From Bacillus chungangensis (GTDB taxonomy: Bacteria; Bacillota; Bacilli; Bacillales; Bacillaceae_C): DNA of 64,000 nt. The translations under genes were made by a program, and so were the position numbers. The stretch lies in the NCBI RefSeq assembly GCF_030812995.1, contig NZ_JAUSTT010000003.1, positions 1-64,000 on the forward strand, written 5' to 3'. Positions 9,333 through 18,894 of the stretch are shown one piece after another. A model generated the notes under the pieces. The model saw only the letters and a list, made by a program, of their open reading frames with translations, was not told where the DNA came from and made no database searches. Each line of letters starts with the position of its first letter. Positions within the stretch are counted from its first letter, which is position 1.

Positions 9333-10328
9333 ATGTTTAAAGTAAAAATTTCAGGCATTGGTAAAGCAGTTGGTTCAAAAGTTGTAGAAAGCAAATCATT
9401 GGAAAAGCTAATGGATGTTAACCAAGGATGGATTAAAAAAGCTACTGGCATCTATTCACGTTATTATGTAGATTATGAAAATGGGGAAAATGCTTTAACT
9501 CTGGGAACAGAGGCAGCGAAAAAAGCAATTGAAAACAGTGATATATCCCTAGAAGACATCGATTGTATTATTGGCGCAAACGGGTCGCCAATGCAAGCAC
9601 TTCCTTGCGCAGCCAGTCTATATCAAAGAGAAATAGGTTTATCTAAATCTGGTATCCCTTGTTTTGATGTTGATTCAACTTGCTATAGTTTTGGTAATGC
9701 ATTAATCGTTGCTGCTAATTTAATAGATAAAGAAATTTACAAAAATATTTTAATTGTTAGTGCTGATGCTCCCAGCCGTACATTAGATCTCACTGATAAC
9801 GAAGTTCGCGCGTTATTTGGAGATGGAGCTGCAGCAGCTGTTGTTACAAAAGCTTCGGAAAATGAAACAAGTAGAATCCATCATTTTAAAATGCATACTT
9901 ACAGTGACGGAGCAGATCATACTTGTGTAAAAGGTTTAGGCTCTTTACGCTATCCCGAATATCCTGAGACAAGCCCAAAAGATTATACTTTTCAAATGAA
10001 TGGAAAAGAAATTTTTAAATTTGCAGTACGTCTTTTACCTAAATTTTTTGAAGAGTTTTTCGCAGTGTCTCCGATTCAGAAAACCGATTTAAAATATATT
10101 ATTCCTCATCAAACGAGTCGTCATGGGATTGATATATTTAGAAAGTATGGTTTTACAGATGAACAAATTGCATCTCATATTGAAACACACGGAAACTGCA
10201 TCTCAGCCTCGATTCCTATGCTACTGCATGATGTAATTAAGGAAGAAAAAATAAAACGTGGTGATTCCATTCTTTTATTCGGTACATCAGCCGGTCTATC
10301 TTTAGGCTGTATTTCACTAACATATTAA
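9333..10328 (+). CDS. 3-oxoacyl-ACP synthase III (KAS III) family enzyme
   Basis: A 331-residue thiolase-fold condensing enzyme. The triad is visible: Cys in DVDSTCYSF (about residue 117), His in IIPHQTSRHG (about 259) and Asn in THGNCISASIP (about 288). FGDGAAAAVV is also typical. It would condense an acyl thioester with malonyl-ACP or act as an acyltransferase. The sequence is not the usual housekeeping FabH, and the only fatty-acid partner gene here is the ACP directly downstream, so a specialised acyl product is likely. The start is ATG 9333 with AGGAGG 8 bp upstream; a TTG lies one codon earlier. Confidence 0.9.
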   Translation: MFKVKISGIGKAVGSKVVESKSLEKLMDVNQGWIKKATGIYSRYYVDYENGENALTLGTEAAKKAIENSDISLEDIDCIIGANGSPMQALPCAASLYQREIGLSKSGIPCFDVDSTCYSFGNALIVAANLIDKEIYKNILIVSADAPSRTLDLTDNEVRALFGDGAAAAVVTKASENETSRIHHFKMHTYSDGADHTCVKGLGSLRYPEYPETSPKDYTFQMNGKEIFKFAVRLLPKFFEEFFAVSPIQKTDLKYIIPHQTSRHGIDIFRKYGFTDEQIASHIETHGNCISASIPMLLHDVIKEEKIKRGDSILLFGTSAGLSLGCISLTY

Positions 10329-10346
10329 TTAATGGAGGAATAAAAA

Positions 10347-10610
10347 ATGACTAAAGAAGAAATTTTTCAAATTGGAAAAGAAGTTATTTTAGAAAAATTA
10401 GCTATTAAAAATTCAGAAATACATTTAACCTCTTCTTTAAAAAATGATTTGGGGGCTGATTCATTGGATGTAGTAGAATTGGTAATGGAGTTAGAGGATA
10501 AATTTGAATTGGAAATTCCAGATGAAGATGCAAAAAGTTTTATTACGGTTGAAAATGTTATTGATTATATTCATCGAAACATTCAAGAAAAATCTGAAAT
10601 TCCCACATAA
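10347..10610 (+). CDS. Acyl carrier protein
   Basis: An 87-residue acidic ACP. The phosphopantetheine site is GADSLDVVELVMELE, with Ser39 modified. It starts 18 bp after the KAS III gene with GGAGG upstream and ends before a terminator, so the two form a two-gene operon. A dedicated ACP beside KAS III, apart from fabF and plsX, suggests a special acyl chain handled by this pair. No phosphopantetheinyl transferase is in the window. Confidence 0.93.
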   Translation: MTKEEIFQIGKEVILEKLAIKNSEIHLTSSLKNDLGADSLDVVELVMELEDKFELEIPDEDAKSFITVENVIDYIHRNIQEKSEIPT

Positions 10611-10666
10611 ATCAGCTAGCGAAAAACATTAAAACTTATAGATCATGGAGAAGCACTTGAGGTTTA

Positions 10667-10696
10667 TGATCATGCGTTGCATGGTCAATTTTTTTG
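10667..10696 (+). terminator. Intrinsic terminator of the KAS III-ACP operon
   Basis: GATCATGC and GCATGGTC form a stem around GTT (one G-T pair), followed by AATTTTTTTG. It overlaps the end of the relic gene on the other strand. Confidence 0.75.
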
Positions 10697-10843
10697 TCTT
10701 AACTTACTTGGCAATACAAAATGACTTATTGTGATGAGGAAATCAATTCCTATAACAGACACCATACTAAAGAAAGAATAAAAGCTAAATTGTTTCAAAT
10801 GTTCCACTTGTTCTGTGAGTTTTTGGATATAGGTGAAATCCAT
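10685..10843 (-). pseudogene. C-terminal relic of a YmcC-like membrane protein
   Basis: A 52-codon open frame. Its last ~35 residues (FYSFFSMVSVIGIDFLITIS then HFVLPSKLR) align with the C-terminus of the 177-residue membrane protein at 20311-20844 (LYSFSLLWCLILGIDLLISV then SYFIWPSKPR). There is no ribosome binding site at its ATG, and the N-terminal ~130 residues are missing. It is therefore a decayed paralogue remnant rather than a working gene. Confidence 0.6.
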
Positions 10844-11267
10844 TATAAAATAATGAAATTAGTGTATTTTTATCCATAAGATCATCCTTTACTATTGAAT
10901 TGGACAGGAACCCCCTGACCATCCATTATAAAGGATTTTTTTGTTATATGGGTATTTACGTCTTCAATATTATTTGTATTTTTTAATTATCTGGTTAATC
11001 TCTTTTCCTTTATTTACTATGGAGGGATGAATACAATAAAAAAACAACTAATGAAGATTACTATAGAAAGCCATTTTTTCATCATCTACACCTTTTTCAT
11101 TTATGCTTTTTCTCCTATCATTTTACAACAGATGCAAATAATATTTCATTGTTGGCTGCTTTCAAAGATTACAACTTACATTCCTTTATGATATGTAAAC
11201 AAGTACTTGCATATATAATGAAGTATCGATAAAATGAATATACTTACCATGAAAGGAGAAAAATGCC
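10844..11267. other. Intergenic gap before the FAH-family gene
   Basis: No convincing gene. A 55-codon frame from ATG 11027 has GGAGG only 1-2 bp upstream, which is too close, and its translation is unrecognised. The stretch probably carries the promoter of the following operon; TATAAT occurs near 11213-11218 without a clear -35. Confidence 0.4.
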
Positions 11268-12314
11268 ATGAAATTAGTTACTTTTCAAACAAAAAATTCA
11301 ACGGAAATGATGTTTGGATTTGTTTTTCGACAAAAATATGTTATCAGTTTCCATACAATGATATTAAAGACTGGCAATCCTATTCATTGTCTACATAATA
11401 TGAATCTATATTTGCATCATCTTCCTATGAGCCATCAATATGCGGAAGAATTATACTCATACGCTGATGATTTCTTTGAGAATATCAACCAAGATGACAT
11501 TCACTGTATTCATGATGTGAGACTGCTACCACCCATCCCTTCCGTACCAGCACTTCTTGACTTCGGTTTATCCCCCAGACATTTGAAGAATTCCGCTATC
11601 AATATGGTTCAGAAAGAGTATACTTGGCCTTTAAACGTCATTCTTAAAGCCTTTATGGCGAGAAAATTACGAGGAGAACACGCAAAGCCTAACTTCCGAT
11701 ATTATAAGTGCAACCATAACGCTATCATCGGGAATGGTGACACCATTCATTGGCCTTCCTTTACCTCTTATCTCGATATTGAGCCGGAGCTGGCGATTGT
11801 TATTGGGAAAGATTCCACTATTGCTGGCTATACCATTTTTAATGACAGTTCTGCACGGGATGTTCAGATAGCAGATTTTCTATCCTTAACGGGCCCAGCT
11901 AAATCTAAAGATTTCAATGCAAGTAAAGGTATTGGGCCGTACTTAGTTACTCCAGATGAGATTGACGATCCGCTAAAGTTAGAGGTGAAAGTACGTATTG
12001 GGAATCGTCTTCACTGGAAAGGAAGCACGTCTGAATATACTGCCCATCCTCTTGATGTGGTAGATTTTGTCCGTTCCATCTTCACCCCTTTGCCAGGGAC
12101 GATTATTGGGATGGGGACAATCCCCGATTGCTGTGCAATTGAAACAGATGAATGGCTGCTACCTTCAGATCAGATTGAAATTTCGTTTTCCAAATTAGGG
12201 ACCCTTACCCAGTATATACCTGATTGTATTGAAATAAAAAACAAAAGCCGTTGGCCAAACAGAGTGGATCTCATTAGCACTAAGAAGCGAGAGGAGATAG
12301 GCTCATGTCCATGA
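11268..12314 (+). CDS. Fumarylacetoacetate hydrolase-family protein
   Basis: A 348-residue FAH-fold enzyme. The metal-binding pattern is visible: DIEPELAIVIG with the ExE pair, GYTIFNDSSARDVQ with the following Asp, and the SKDFNASKGIGPYLV loop with its conserved lysines. FAH enzymes cleave C-C bonds of acylpyruvates, or act as hydratases or decarboxylases on related keto acids. The closing GTIIGMGTIPDCCAIE segment is typical (family GTPxG). It overlaps the next gene by 10 bp, so the two are co-translated. GAAAGGAG precedes the ATG. The substrate is not predictable. Confidence 0.85.
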   Translation: MKLVTFQTKNSTEMMFGFVFRQKYVISFHTMILKTGNPIHCLHNMNLYLHHLPMSHQYAEELYSYADDFFENINQDDIHCIHDVRLLPPIPSVPALLDFGLSPRHLKNSAINMVQKEYTWPLNVILKAFMARKLRGEHAKPNFRYYKCNHNAIIGNGDTIHWPSFTSYLDIEPELAIVIGKDSTIAGYTIFNDSSARDVQIADFLSLTGPAKSKDFNASKGIGPYLVTPDEIDDPLKLEVKVRIGNRLHWKGSTSEYTAHPLDVVDFVRSIFTPLPGTIIGMGTIPDCCAIETDEWLLPSDQIEISFSKLGTLTQYIPDCIEIKNKSRWPNRVDLISTKKREEIGSCP

Positions 12315-13162
12315 AATTGCCTGTTACATCGACAAATACGCCCAAATGTGACCTGACTGTTTTGAATGCAGGATTCTATCATGCATCTTTAGATGGTTTG
12401 AAGAAAGGTAGCCAGAAGGAAAAGATATGGGGACCGGCACTTTTTTACTTAATAAAGCATCCTAAACAAGGTTATTTCTTATTTGATACCGGATACTCCA
12501 CCCGTTTTTTCGATGTGACTCGTTTTTTTCCGTATCGTCTCCTGCGGATTGTGACACCCGTACGAGTAACAGAAAAAGAAAATGCATCCGTTCAACTGAA
12601 AAATATGAATATTCATCCCGATGAAGTTACAGTCATTTTATCTCATATGCATGTCGATCATGTGGGAGGGATACATGATTTTCCTCGTTCTCGGATCATT
12701 GTAAGTAAAAGAGAATGGGAGTTTACCCGCCGTTCATCGTTAAGTCTAATCAAACATGGCTATATCAAAGCCCTTTTTAACCAAATAGATTCTAACAACA
12801 TACAGACAATTGATTTTGAACAGTCGTCTCGGTACGGCCTTTTTCAACAGTCGAGAGATTTGTTAGGCGATGAGTCGTTGATCCTCGTTCCACTTCCGGG
12901 CCACTCCATCGGACAAATGGGATTGCTTATAAACGGCCCTGACCATAGATACTTTTTGGCAGCTGATGCCGTTTATGTGCGAGGGAACTATCGAGAGAAT
13001 AAGGCAGGTAGTTGGGTAAGTAGATTCGCTCATTACAACCATATCCAATACGAAAATCTGTTTCCACTGCTTAACGGGTTAGAAAAGGAAAATAGTAATC
13101 TAATCATCTTGCCCTCGCATGATCTTGATATCTATCAACAATATGTGGAGAAAAGAAATTAG
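12305..13162 (+). CDS. Metallo-beta-lactamase-fold hydrolase, AHL lactonase-like
   Basis: A 285-residue metallo-hydrolase. The dinuclear zinc site can be read: HMHVDHVGG (HxHxDH), PGHSIGQMG for the third His, ADAVY for the bridging Asp and PSHDLD for the last His. The layout resembles N-acyl-homoserine lactonases (AiiA/YtnP group), but many lactones and esters are possible. GAGGAG precedes the ATG inside the end of the FAH gene. Paired with a FAH-family enzyme, it may open a lactone or ester upstream of the C-C cleavage (inference). Confidence 0.85.
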   Translation: MSMKLPVTSTNTPKCDLTVLNAGFYHASLDGLKKGSQKEKIWGPALFYLIKHPKQGYFLFDTGYSTRFFDVTRFFPYRLLRIVTPVRVTEKENASVQLKNMNIHPDEVTVILSHMHVDHVGGIHDFPRSRIIVSKREWEFTRRSSLSLIKHGYIKALFNQIDSNNIQTIDFEQSSRYGLFQQSRDLLGDESLILVPLPGHSIGQMGLLINGPDHRYFLAADAVYVRGNYRENKAGSWVSRFAHYNHIQYENLFPLLNGLEKENSNLIILPSHDLDIYQQYVEKRN

Positions 13163-13311
13163 ATGCATTGTATCCTTCAACTATTCCCTCTCCTGCAGGT
13201 ACATTGTGCCATTCTATCATATCATCTGTATCCCAGTCATACCTTTGATATTTAGTATTGATTTCTTACTTTAATCAATTTAACGATCATTCTTGATACG
13301 ATCTATAAATA

Positions 13312-13340
13312 TAAAACGTCCTAAAGGTTTTCTTAGGACG
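13312..13340 (-). terminator. Possible terminator, minus strand
   Basis: CGTCCTAA and TTAGGACG form a perfect 8-bp stem. On the minus strand TTTTATATTT follows. It could end the DEAD-box helicase transcript after the ribU fragment. Confidence 0.55.
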
Positions 13341-13405
13341 AAATATTAATTTTCAAAATCTATTCCTTTTTAAGCGGATATATTATCATGATATGAAGCA
13401 AAACA

Positions 13406-13678
13406 TCATTCCCTTTTTTGTTTTTAACCGTTTATAGACAAAATAAGTTGGTAAGACAAATGAAATACCTGCTAAAAAATTCGCCAAGTTACCTATAGGA
13501 AGCCCTGCTTCACTGCCAATCATTAAATAATCGATCAGGTTTTTAATAAACTCGACAACAATAGCAGCAATTGGCCCAAATAACAAAGCAGCGATTAATG
13601 CAGGAATATCGCTAAAATCAACTGTTAAATATGCAGGAAAAGTTGGCAATGGAAATTTAATCAGCATTAGTACGCAAG
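13406..13678 (-). pseudogene. Duplicated internal fragment of ribU
   Basis: These 273 bp match 5994-6266 in the same orientation with 4 mismatches and no gaps by my alignment. They encode an internal part of RibU (about residues 19-109), without its start, its C-terminal helices or the riboswitch. The open frame 13386-13724 is only this fragment plus flanking bases. It abuts the 3' end of the helicase gene, 15 bp past its stop codon. It cannot make a working S component. Confidence 0.93.
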
Positions 13679-13692
13679 ATTTGGATAAAAAG

Positions 13693-14952
13693 TTATCTTT
13701 TCTGTTTCGATCTCGTAAAATCACCTGATCTCTTTTTCGGCCTCTTCCTATGATGCTTTTTAGAGTCGAGCGAAGAGGAAGTAGTTTTTTTAAACTTAGA
13801 AGTACTATTTATTTTATTGTTATTTAGCTTTTTTGAATGCATAACAGAAGTAGATTTTTTCGGAATTTTCATATCAATTCCTTTTTCAATTATGTTCACA
13901 TAATCTCTATCCTTCGGTGCTATGAAAGTGACTGCTAAACCATGTTCACCAGCACGGCCTGTTCGGCCGATTCGATGAATATAACTTTCTGCATCAAGAG
14001 GAACATCATAATTAAACACATGTGTTACACCGTCTACATCAAGTCCACGTGCAGCTACATCAGTAGCAATTAAATACTGCAACTCTGCTTTTCTAAAGCG
14101 TTCTAGTACTCGCTCACGCTTCGCTTGCGACAAGCCTCCATGCAATTCATCTACTAAAAATCCTTGCGATTGTAATGAATCATTCAATTTCGATACGCGA
14201 CGCCTCGTTCGACAGAAGATCATTCCAAGAAAAGGCTGCTCTTCTAACAGCATGTGGCATAGTGTATCTTGCTTCGCCCGATCTGTCGTTTCTACAATAA
14301 TCTGTTGAATTTCTTTCACAGTCACTTGCTCTGTTTTTATATAAATGTCTTTCGGATTGCTCATATACGCTCTTGCCAATCGGCGGATTTCCTTTGGCAT
14401 TGTTGCTGAAAAAAGCATCGTTTGCCTGTTTTCCGAGGTTTGATGAATAATGTCCTCAACCTCTGATAAAAAACCGATATGCAGCATTTGATCTGCTTCA
14501 TCTAACACAAGCATCGAAACGTTAGATAAATCGATTGTCCCTTGACGAAGATGATCCAACAATCTTCCAGGTGTTCCAATCGCAAGATGGATGTCATTTT
14601 TAAGTTTATTGATTTGTTTCACTACATCTTGTCCACCATAAATAGCTAAAACATTCGGGTCTAGCCGACCTTCTGTAAGCTTCTGAACTTCTTTTGTAAT
14701 TTGCAAAGCAAGTTCACGAGTAGGTGTAATAATGAGACCTTGAATATGTAAAAGTGCAACATCGATTTTTTCTAACATCGGCAAAACAAACGCTAATGTC
14801 TTTCCCGTTCCGGTCTGCGCCTTTGCTACGATATCCTTCCCGTCTAGCACGAGCGGAATTGCTCTTGCTTGTATTTCTGTTGGCTTTTCAATTTGCATGG
14901 TAATTAATCGATCACATCGGCTTTTTGAAATTCCTAATTGTTGAAATGTCAT
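13693..14952 (-). CDS. DEAD-box ATP-dependent RNA helicase
   Basis: A 419-residue helicase with all core motifs: Q motif (F..LG with PTEIQ), [47 protein letters not shown] and HRIGRTGR. A ~60-residue Lys/Arg/Ser/Asn-rich tail should bind RNA. It belongs to the Csh-type bacterial helicases that remodel structured RNA in ribosome assembly, decay and cold growth; I cannot tell which paralogue. AGAGG precedes the ATG. It stands alone on the minus strand. Confidence 0.93.
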   Translation of the reverse strand: MTFQQLGISKSRCDRLITMQIEKPTEIQARAIPLVLDGKDIVAKAQTGTGKTLAFVLPMLEKIDVALLHIQGLIITPTRELALQITKEVQKLTEGRLDPNVLAIYGGQDVVKQINKLKNDIHLAIGTPGRLLDHLRQGTIDLSNVSMLVLDEADQMLHIGFLSEVEDIIHQTSENRQTMLFSATMPKEIRRLARAYMSNPKDIYIKTEQVTVKEIQQIIVETTDRAKQDTLCHMLLEEQPFLGMIFCRTRRRVSKLNDSLQSQGFLVDELHGGLSQAKRERVLERFRKAELQYLIATDVAARGLDVDGVTHVFNYDVPLDAESYIHRIGRTGRAGEHGLAVTFIAPKDRDYVNIIEKGIDMKIPKKSTSVMHSKKLNNNKINSTSKFKKTTSSSLDSKKHHRKRPKKRSGDFTRSKQKR

Positions 14953-15339
14953 TTACACATTCCTCTTTCTTCTTTTACTTGCCTTTCTTACTATAACCAA
15001 TTTATTGAGTAATCATTGACTACGATCATAAGTATAAAACACCCTATCACATTTGAAAAAAGGTTTTTCTTAGAATGATATATATTATTTTTTTCAAATT
15101 CTATTTTCTTTTTTGTTTATCATATCTATCTGCTCATTGGATATTAACCCAAAACACCCTTTCGTCTAAATACCGCCTTCCTTCAATTCAGTGAATGAGT
15201 AGATGTAGGATAACCTCTATTTCTCCTTTTTGAACATTCATGTAATATGTATAGAAAATGTCATTGTTCTTTATAAGTATCTACTAGCATCTTATTATTT
15301 ATAGGATATTGAAAATCCTTAAACATCCACTTTCAGCAA
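14953..15339. other. Intergenic gap upstream of the helicase
   Basis: No gene visible. The part 15017-15125 is a diverged copy of 13286-13395 on the other side of the helicase (shared TACGATC..ATAA.TATAAAAC, GGTTTT.CTTAG and TTTTCAAA.TCTATT blocks). The helicase promoter should lie in 14953-15010. Confidence 0.4.
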
Positions 15340-16002
15340 TTAACTTTCTTCCTGTGTTTCTTTTATGATCAACCCTAATACTTTTGCAAAACCGATAGCT
15401 TGGTCTGGAGAAATGATACAGCCTTCTAACTTGTCAATTGATACAACTAAATTTTCGAATGAACACGTACTCAAGTCGATCCCTTTTAATGACAATCCTG
15501 CTAATTTAGCCTGATCAATATCGCAATGATTAAAAATAGCTTGTTTTAATTTTGCTTCATAGAAATCGGCTTCACGGAGGGAACAAGCATGAAACTGCAA
15601 TTGCTTGCAGTTGGAGAAAACGAATGAAGCATAATTCGCTAAACAATGATCGAATATGACATTTCGGAGGGTAGAGCCTGAGAAATCAACACCTATCGCC
15701 TTACAAGTTTTCATTGCTACCCGATGAATAATGGCATCACTAAAATCAGTGTTAGATAAGTCACATTTCTCAAACAGACAATCTGTTAATTCAATGTTTT
15801 TAAATTCAACTTCTTGAAAAGAAACATTTTTAAAAACAACTTTTTCAAAGTGAACTTTTTCAGCGTAGATATCCCGTAATTCTATATTTTCTATTTTACC
15901 ATGACTGATATATTGCTCATCCCCTATTGTTTCATCTAGATAGATAGTAGCTGCGTTTTTTGGAAGACGCGGCAACTGTATGTTTGACGTTTTTTTTATC
16001 AT
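15340..16002 (-). CDS. Pentapeptide-repeat protein
   Basis: A 220-residue protein largely made of pentapeptide repeats of the A(D/N)LXX type (for example CLFEKCDLSNTDFSDA, VDFSGSTLRNVIFDH, LREADFYEAKLKQAIF). These fold into a right-handed quadrilateral beta helix. Some relatives (Qnr, MfpA) mimic DNA and bind gyrase; most have no known role, and no gyrase-specific loop is evident. The ATG at 16002 has AAGGGGGAT upstream; six more codons are open to 16020 but lack a site. It appears monocistronic. Confidence 0.85.
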   Translation of the reverse strand: MIKKTSNIQLPRLPKNAATIYLDETIGDEQYISHGKIENIELRDIYAEKVHFEKVVFKNVSFQEVEFKNIELTDCLFEKCDLSNTDFSDAIIHRVAMKTCKAIGVDFSGSTLRNVIFDHCLANYASFVFSNCKQLQFHACSLREADFYEAKLKQAIFNHCDIDQAKLAGLSLKGIDLSTCSFENLVVSIDKLEGCIISPDQAIGFAKVLGLIIKETQEES

Positions 16003-16336
16003 CGAGATCCCCCTTATCATTTAAGACAAAACACCAAGCTTCTTTCTGACCTATTACCAGTTAATGGAAGCCGCCCTCCATTGTTTCCTCAAGCATACCA
16101 TAAGAACGATAAATGTTTATACAAACAATGATGTGCTGAGATACAATATTTTTGTGGTTCAACATCATATATTAAAAATTGTCCATCTTCCCGTTATAGT
16201 AAATTGATCGCTTTGTTGATTTCTTACGTTTATTCAACGTAACTGAATATGGAGCTTTCGTTAGTGAAATAATGGACATTACGATTGTGAATAACTGAAA
16301 ACTAAATAATGTAAACTTATGTTGAAGGTAGGTTAC
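16003..16336. other. Intergenic gap between pentapeptide gene and AraC-TIM regulator
   Basis: Divergent promoter region. AT-rich, with no gene and no operator I could recognise. Confidence 0.4.
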
Positions 16337-17533
16337 ATGGAGAAAATGCTAAATAACAAGTATGAAATACAACATTATTTAAAAAACCAAATTAAAAAAA
16401 ATAGATATTTATTAGGTGTTGCTGCTGGCTCTGGAATGACAGCAAAATATGCAGAGCAAAGTGGTGCTGACCTCATTTTAGCTCTAAGTTCAGGGCGCTT
16501 CAGGCAAATGGGTGTAAGTTCATTAGCTGGTTTTTTACCTTATGCAAATAGTAATGAAGTTGTAATGGATTTTGCTTATAAAGAATTAATTCCTATGATT
16601 AAAAATATTCCTGTTTGTTTCGGTTTATGTGCAACAGATCCAACAATCAAGTTAGATAACTATATTGATTTAATTAAGGATAAAGGATTTGCTGGCATTA
16701 ATAATTTTCCCAGTGTTGGTCTAGTAGATGGTCTTTTCAGAGAAGCTTTGGAGGAACAAGGAATTACATATAATAAAGAAATAGAAGCTATTCGCCTTGC
16801 TAATGAAAAAGAGTTATTTACCGTGGCCTTTGTATTTAATGAGGATCAAGCAATAAGTATGTTAGAAGCTGGTGCTGATGTTATTTGTGTTCATTTAGGT
16901 CTTACCAAAGGTGGCTCATTAGGAGCTAGAAAGATCTTATCTTTACAATCCGCTAAAAGAATGGCTGTGAACATTTTTAATCGATGTGATGAACTGAATC
17001 CAAATGCTATTAAAATGATTTATGGTGGCCCAGTTAATAAACCAATCGATGTTCAATTTATGTATGACGATACCAATATCATGGGTTACATCGGCGGTTC
17101 CGTTTTTGAAAGGATCCCTACTGAACAAGCTCTCGTGCATGTTACAAGATCATTTAAGCAAACAAATGATTTTCAGTTTGATGAATTGATCGTTAAAATA
17201 ATTGATGGCATAGGAAGTCAAGATGATTATATAGATTTTATAAAAAAATATATCGCTTTACATTATATGGATGAAATAACATTAAACGAAATAGCAGAAA
17301 TCTTAAATTTATCCCGCTCTTATTTAAGTACATTATTTAAAAAAGAGGTGGGTATTTCATTTACTCAATATCTTATTAATTTTCGACTTAATCGTGCAAT
17401 CGAAATACTAAAATTAGAAAACTTGCCACTAAATAGCGTCGCTGAAATGGTAGGTTATCCCGACTATACTCAATTTAGTAAAATCTTTAAGAAATATAAA
17501 GGTGTATCACCTAAATATTATATAAAAAAATAA
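16337..17533 (+). CDS. AraC-family regulator with N-terminal TIM-barrel (PEP hydrolase-like) domain
   Basis: A 398-residue fusion. Residues ~20-280 are a TIM barrel of the type annotated as phosphoenolpyruvate hydrolase-like. It is clearly paralogous to the protein at 18895-19716: both share GV.AG.G.TAK, SGR.R, SLAG.L.Y...N, NFP.VGL.DGLFR, VFNE.QA and EAGAD...H.GLT. Residues ~300-396 are a two-HTH AraC domain (ITLNEIAEILNLSRSYLSTL to YTQFSKIFKKYKGVSPKYY). It is probably the activator of the adjacent two-gene operon, with the barrel sensing that operon's ligand (inference). AAGGTAGG precedes ATG 16337; the longer start at 16319 has no site. Confidence 0.88.
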   Translation: MEKMLNNKYEIQHYLKNQIKKNRYLLGVAAGSGMTAKYAEQSGADLILALSSGRFRQMGVSSLAGFLPYANSNEVVMDFAYKELIPMIKNIPVCFGLCATDPTIKLDNYIDLIKDKGFAGINNFPSVGLVDGLFREALEEQGITYNKEIEAIRLANEKELFTVAFVFNEDQAISMLEAGADVICVHLGLTKGGSLGARKILSLQSAKRMAVNIFNRCDELNPNAIKMIYGGPVNKPIDVQFMYDDTNIMGYIGGSVFERIPTEQALVHVTRSFKQTNDFQFDELIVKIIDGIGSQDDYIDFIKKYIALHYMDEITLNEIAEILNLSRSYLSTLFKKEVGISFTQYLINFRLNRAIEILKLENLPLNSVAEMVGYPDYTQFSKIFKKYKGVSPKYYIKK

Positions 17534-17669
17534 CAAAAAGACAATTTTTCAAAACTTAAACACATTAACTCTCCTAAAAATAAACGTTATGATAAGGTCA
17601 AGAAACAAATGATAACGATTTCTTAAATAATGATACTAGGATAAAAAAACAAGAAGGGAGAGATTAGAT

Positions 17670-18893
17670 TTGAAAACAATTACCTTAGCTGGAACATTTG
17701 ATTCTAAAGGAAAAGAATTTTTATATGCAAAAGAGCTGATTGAATCACTAGGTTTAAATACTTTCACTATCCATACAGGTGTGTATGACCCAACATTTGA
17801 GCCAGATGTATCAAATGCTCAAGTAGCAGCTGCTGCTGGAGAAGATATGAAAGAGATTGCAGCAAAAAAAGACCGAGCAAATGCTACAGCAGTTCTTGCC
17901 AAAGGTATGGAAGTACTCTTGCCAAAATTGTATGAAGAAGGTAAATTTGATGGCGTATTATCATTTGGAGGTACTGGTGGTTCCTCTATCGTGACACCAG
18001 GAATGAGGGCATTGCCAATTGGTGTTCCTAAAGTAATGGTTTCAACAGTTGCTTCTGGTAATACAGAACCATATGTAGGTACGAGTGATATTATAATGAT
18101 GCCATCGGTAGTTGACGTTGCTGGTTTAAATGTCATTTCTACTAAAATATTTACGAATGCAGTATTTGCGATTGTAGGTATGGTTAAATTTGAGAATAAC
18201 ACGACAGTGGAGAAAAAACCTTTAATTGCCGCAACGATGTTTGGTCTTACAACACCTTGTATCAATTATGCTAAAAGTTTTCTAGAAGATAGGGGATATG
18301 AAGTGTTAATTTTCCATGCAACTGGTGTAGGTGGTCGTACAATGGAAAGTTTAATATCTAATGGATTTATCGATGGTGTCCTTGACATAACGACTACTGA
18401 ATGGGCAGATGAGTTAATGGGTGGTGTATTAGCAGCAGGACCACATCGTTTAGAAGCAGCATCAAAAAAGAAAATTCCTCAAGTTGTATCAGTTGGTGCA
18501 TTAGATATGGTTAACTTTGGTCCATTTGATTCCGTCCCTAACCAATTTGAAGGACGAAAATTTTATAAACATAATCCAACTGTTACTTTAATGCGTACAA
18601 CAGTTGAAGAGAACAAACGAATGGGTGAAATGATTGCTGAAAAATTATCTTTAGCTGTAGGCAACACTGCATTATTATTGCCATTAAAAGGTCTTTCAGG
18701 CCTCGATGTTGAGGGACAACCTTTCTACGGTCCAGAAGAAGACAAAATGTTATTTGATACATTAAGAGAAAATGTTGACCAAAGTAAGGTGGAAATGATC
18801 GAAATCAATGCAGATATAAATAGTCAAGCGTTTGCAATAGCTGCAGCAACGAAATTAATTGAATTATTAGATAATAAAGCGAGGGAGAATTAA
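17670..18893 (+). CDS. Tm-1-like ATP-binding (UPF0261) protein
   Basis: A 407-residue protein of the UPF0261/Tm-1 N-domain family, opening [20 protein letters not shown]. Glycine-rich stretches ([22 protein letters not shown] and [14 protein letters not shown]) are typical. In plants this domain is fused to a TIM barrel in Tm-1, the tomato mosaic virus resistance protein. In bacteria the two parts are often separate neighbours, as here. The biochemical role in bacteria is not established to my knowledge. The start is a TTG with GAAGGGAG upstream. One base separates its stop codon from the next ATG, showing tight coupling. Confidence 0.9.
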   Translation: MKTITLAGTFDSKGKEFLYAKELIESLGLNTFTIHTGVYDPTFEPDVSNAQVAAAAGEDMKEIAAKKDRANATAVLAKGMEVLLPKLYEEGKFDGVLSFGGTGGSSIVTPGMRALPIGVPKVMVSTVASGNTEPYVGTSDIIMMPSVVDVAGLNVISTKIFTNAVFAIVGMVKFENNTTVEKKPLIAATMFGLTTPCINYAKSFLEDRGYEVLIFHATGVGGRTMESLISNGFIDGVLDITTTEWADELMGGVLAAGPHRLEAASKKKIPQVVSVGALDMVNFGPFDSVPNQFEGRKFYKHNPTVTLMRTTVEENKRMGEMIAEKLSLAVGNTALLLPLKGLSGLDVEGQPFYGPEEDKMLFDTLRENVDQSKVEMIEINADINSQAFAIAAATKLIELLDNKAREN

Positions 18894-18894
18894 A

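Noticed and set aside
13386-13724. 112-residue open frame as a second riboflavin transporter
   Set aside because: It is the duplicated ribU fragment with random flanking codons; both ends of the protein and the ribosome binding site are missing.
17819-18265. 148-codon minus-strand frame inside the UPF0261 gene
   Set aside because: Antisense shadow of a well-conserved gene; low-complexity translation and no start signals.
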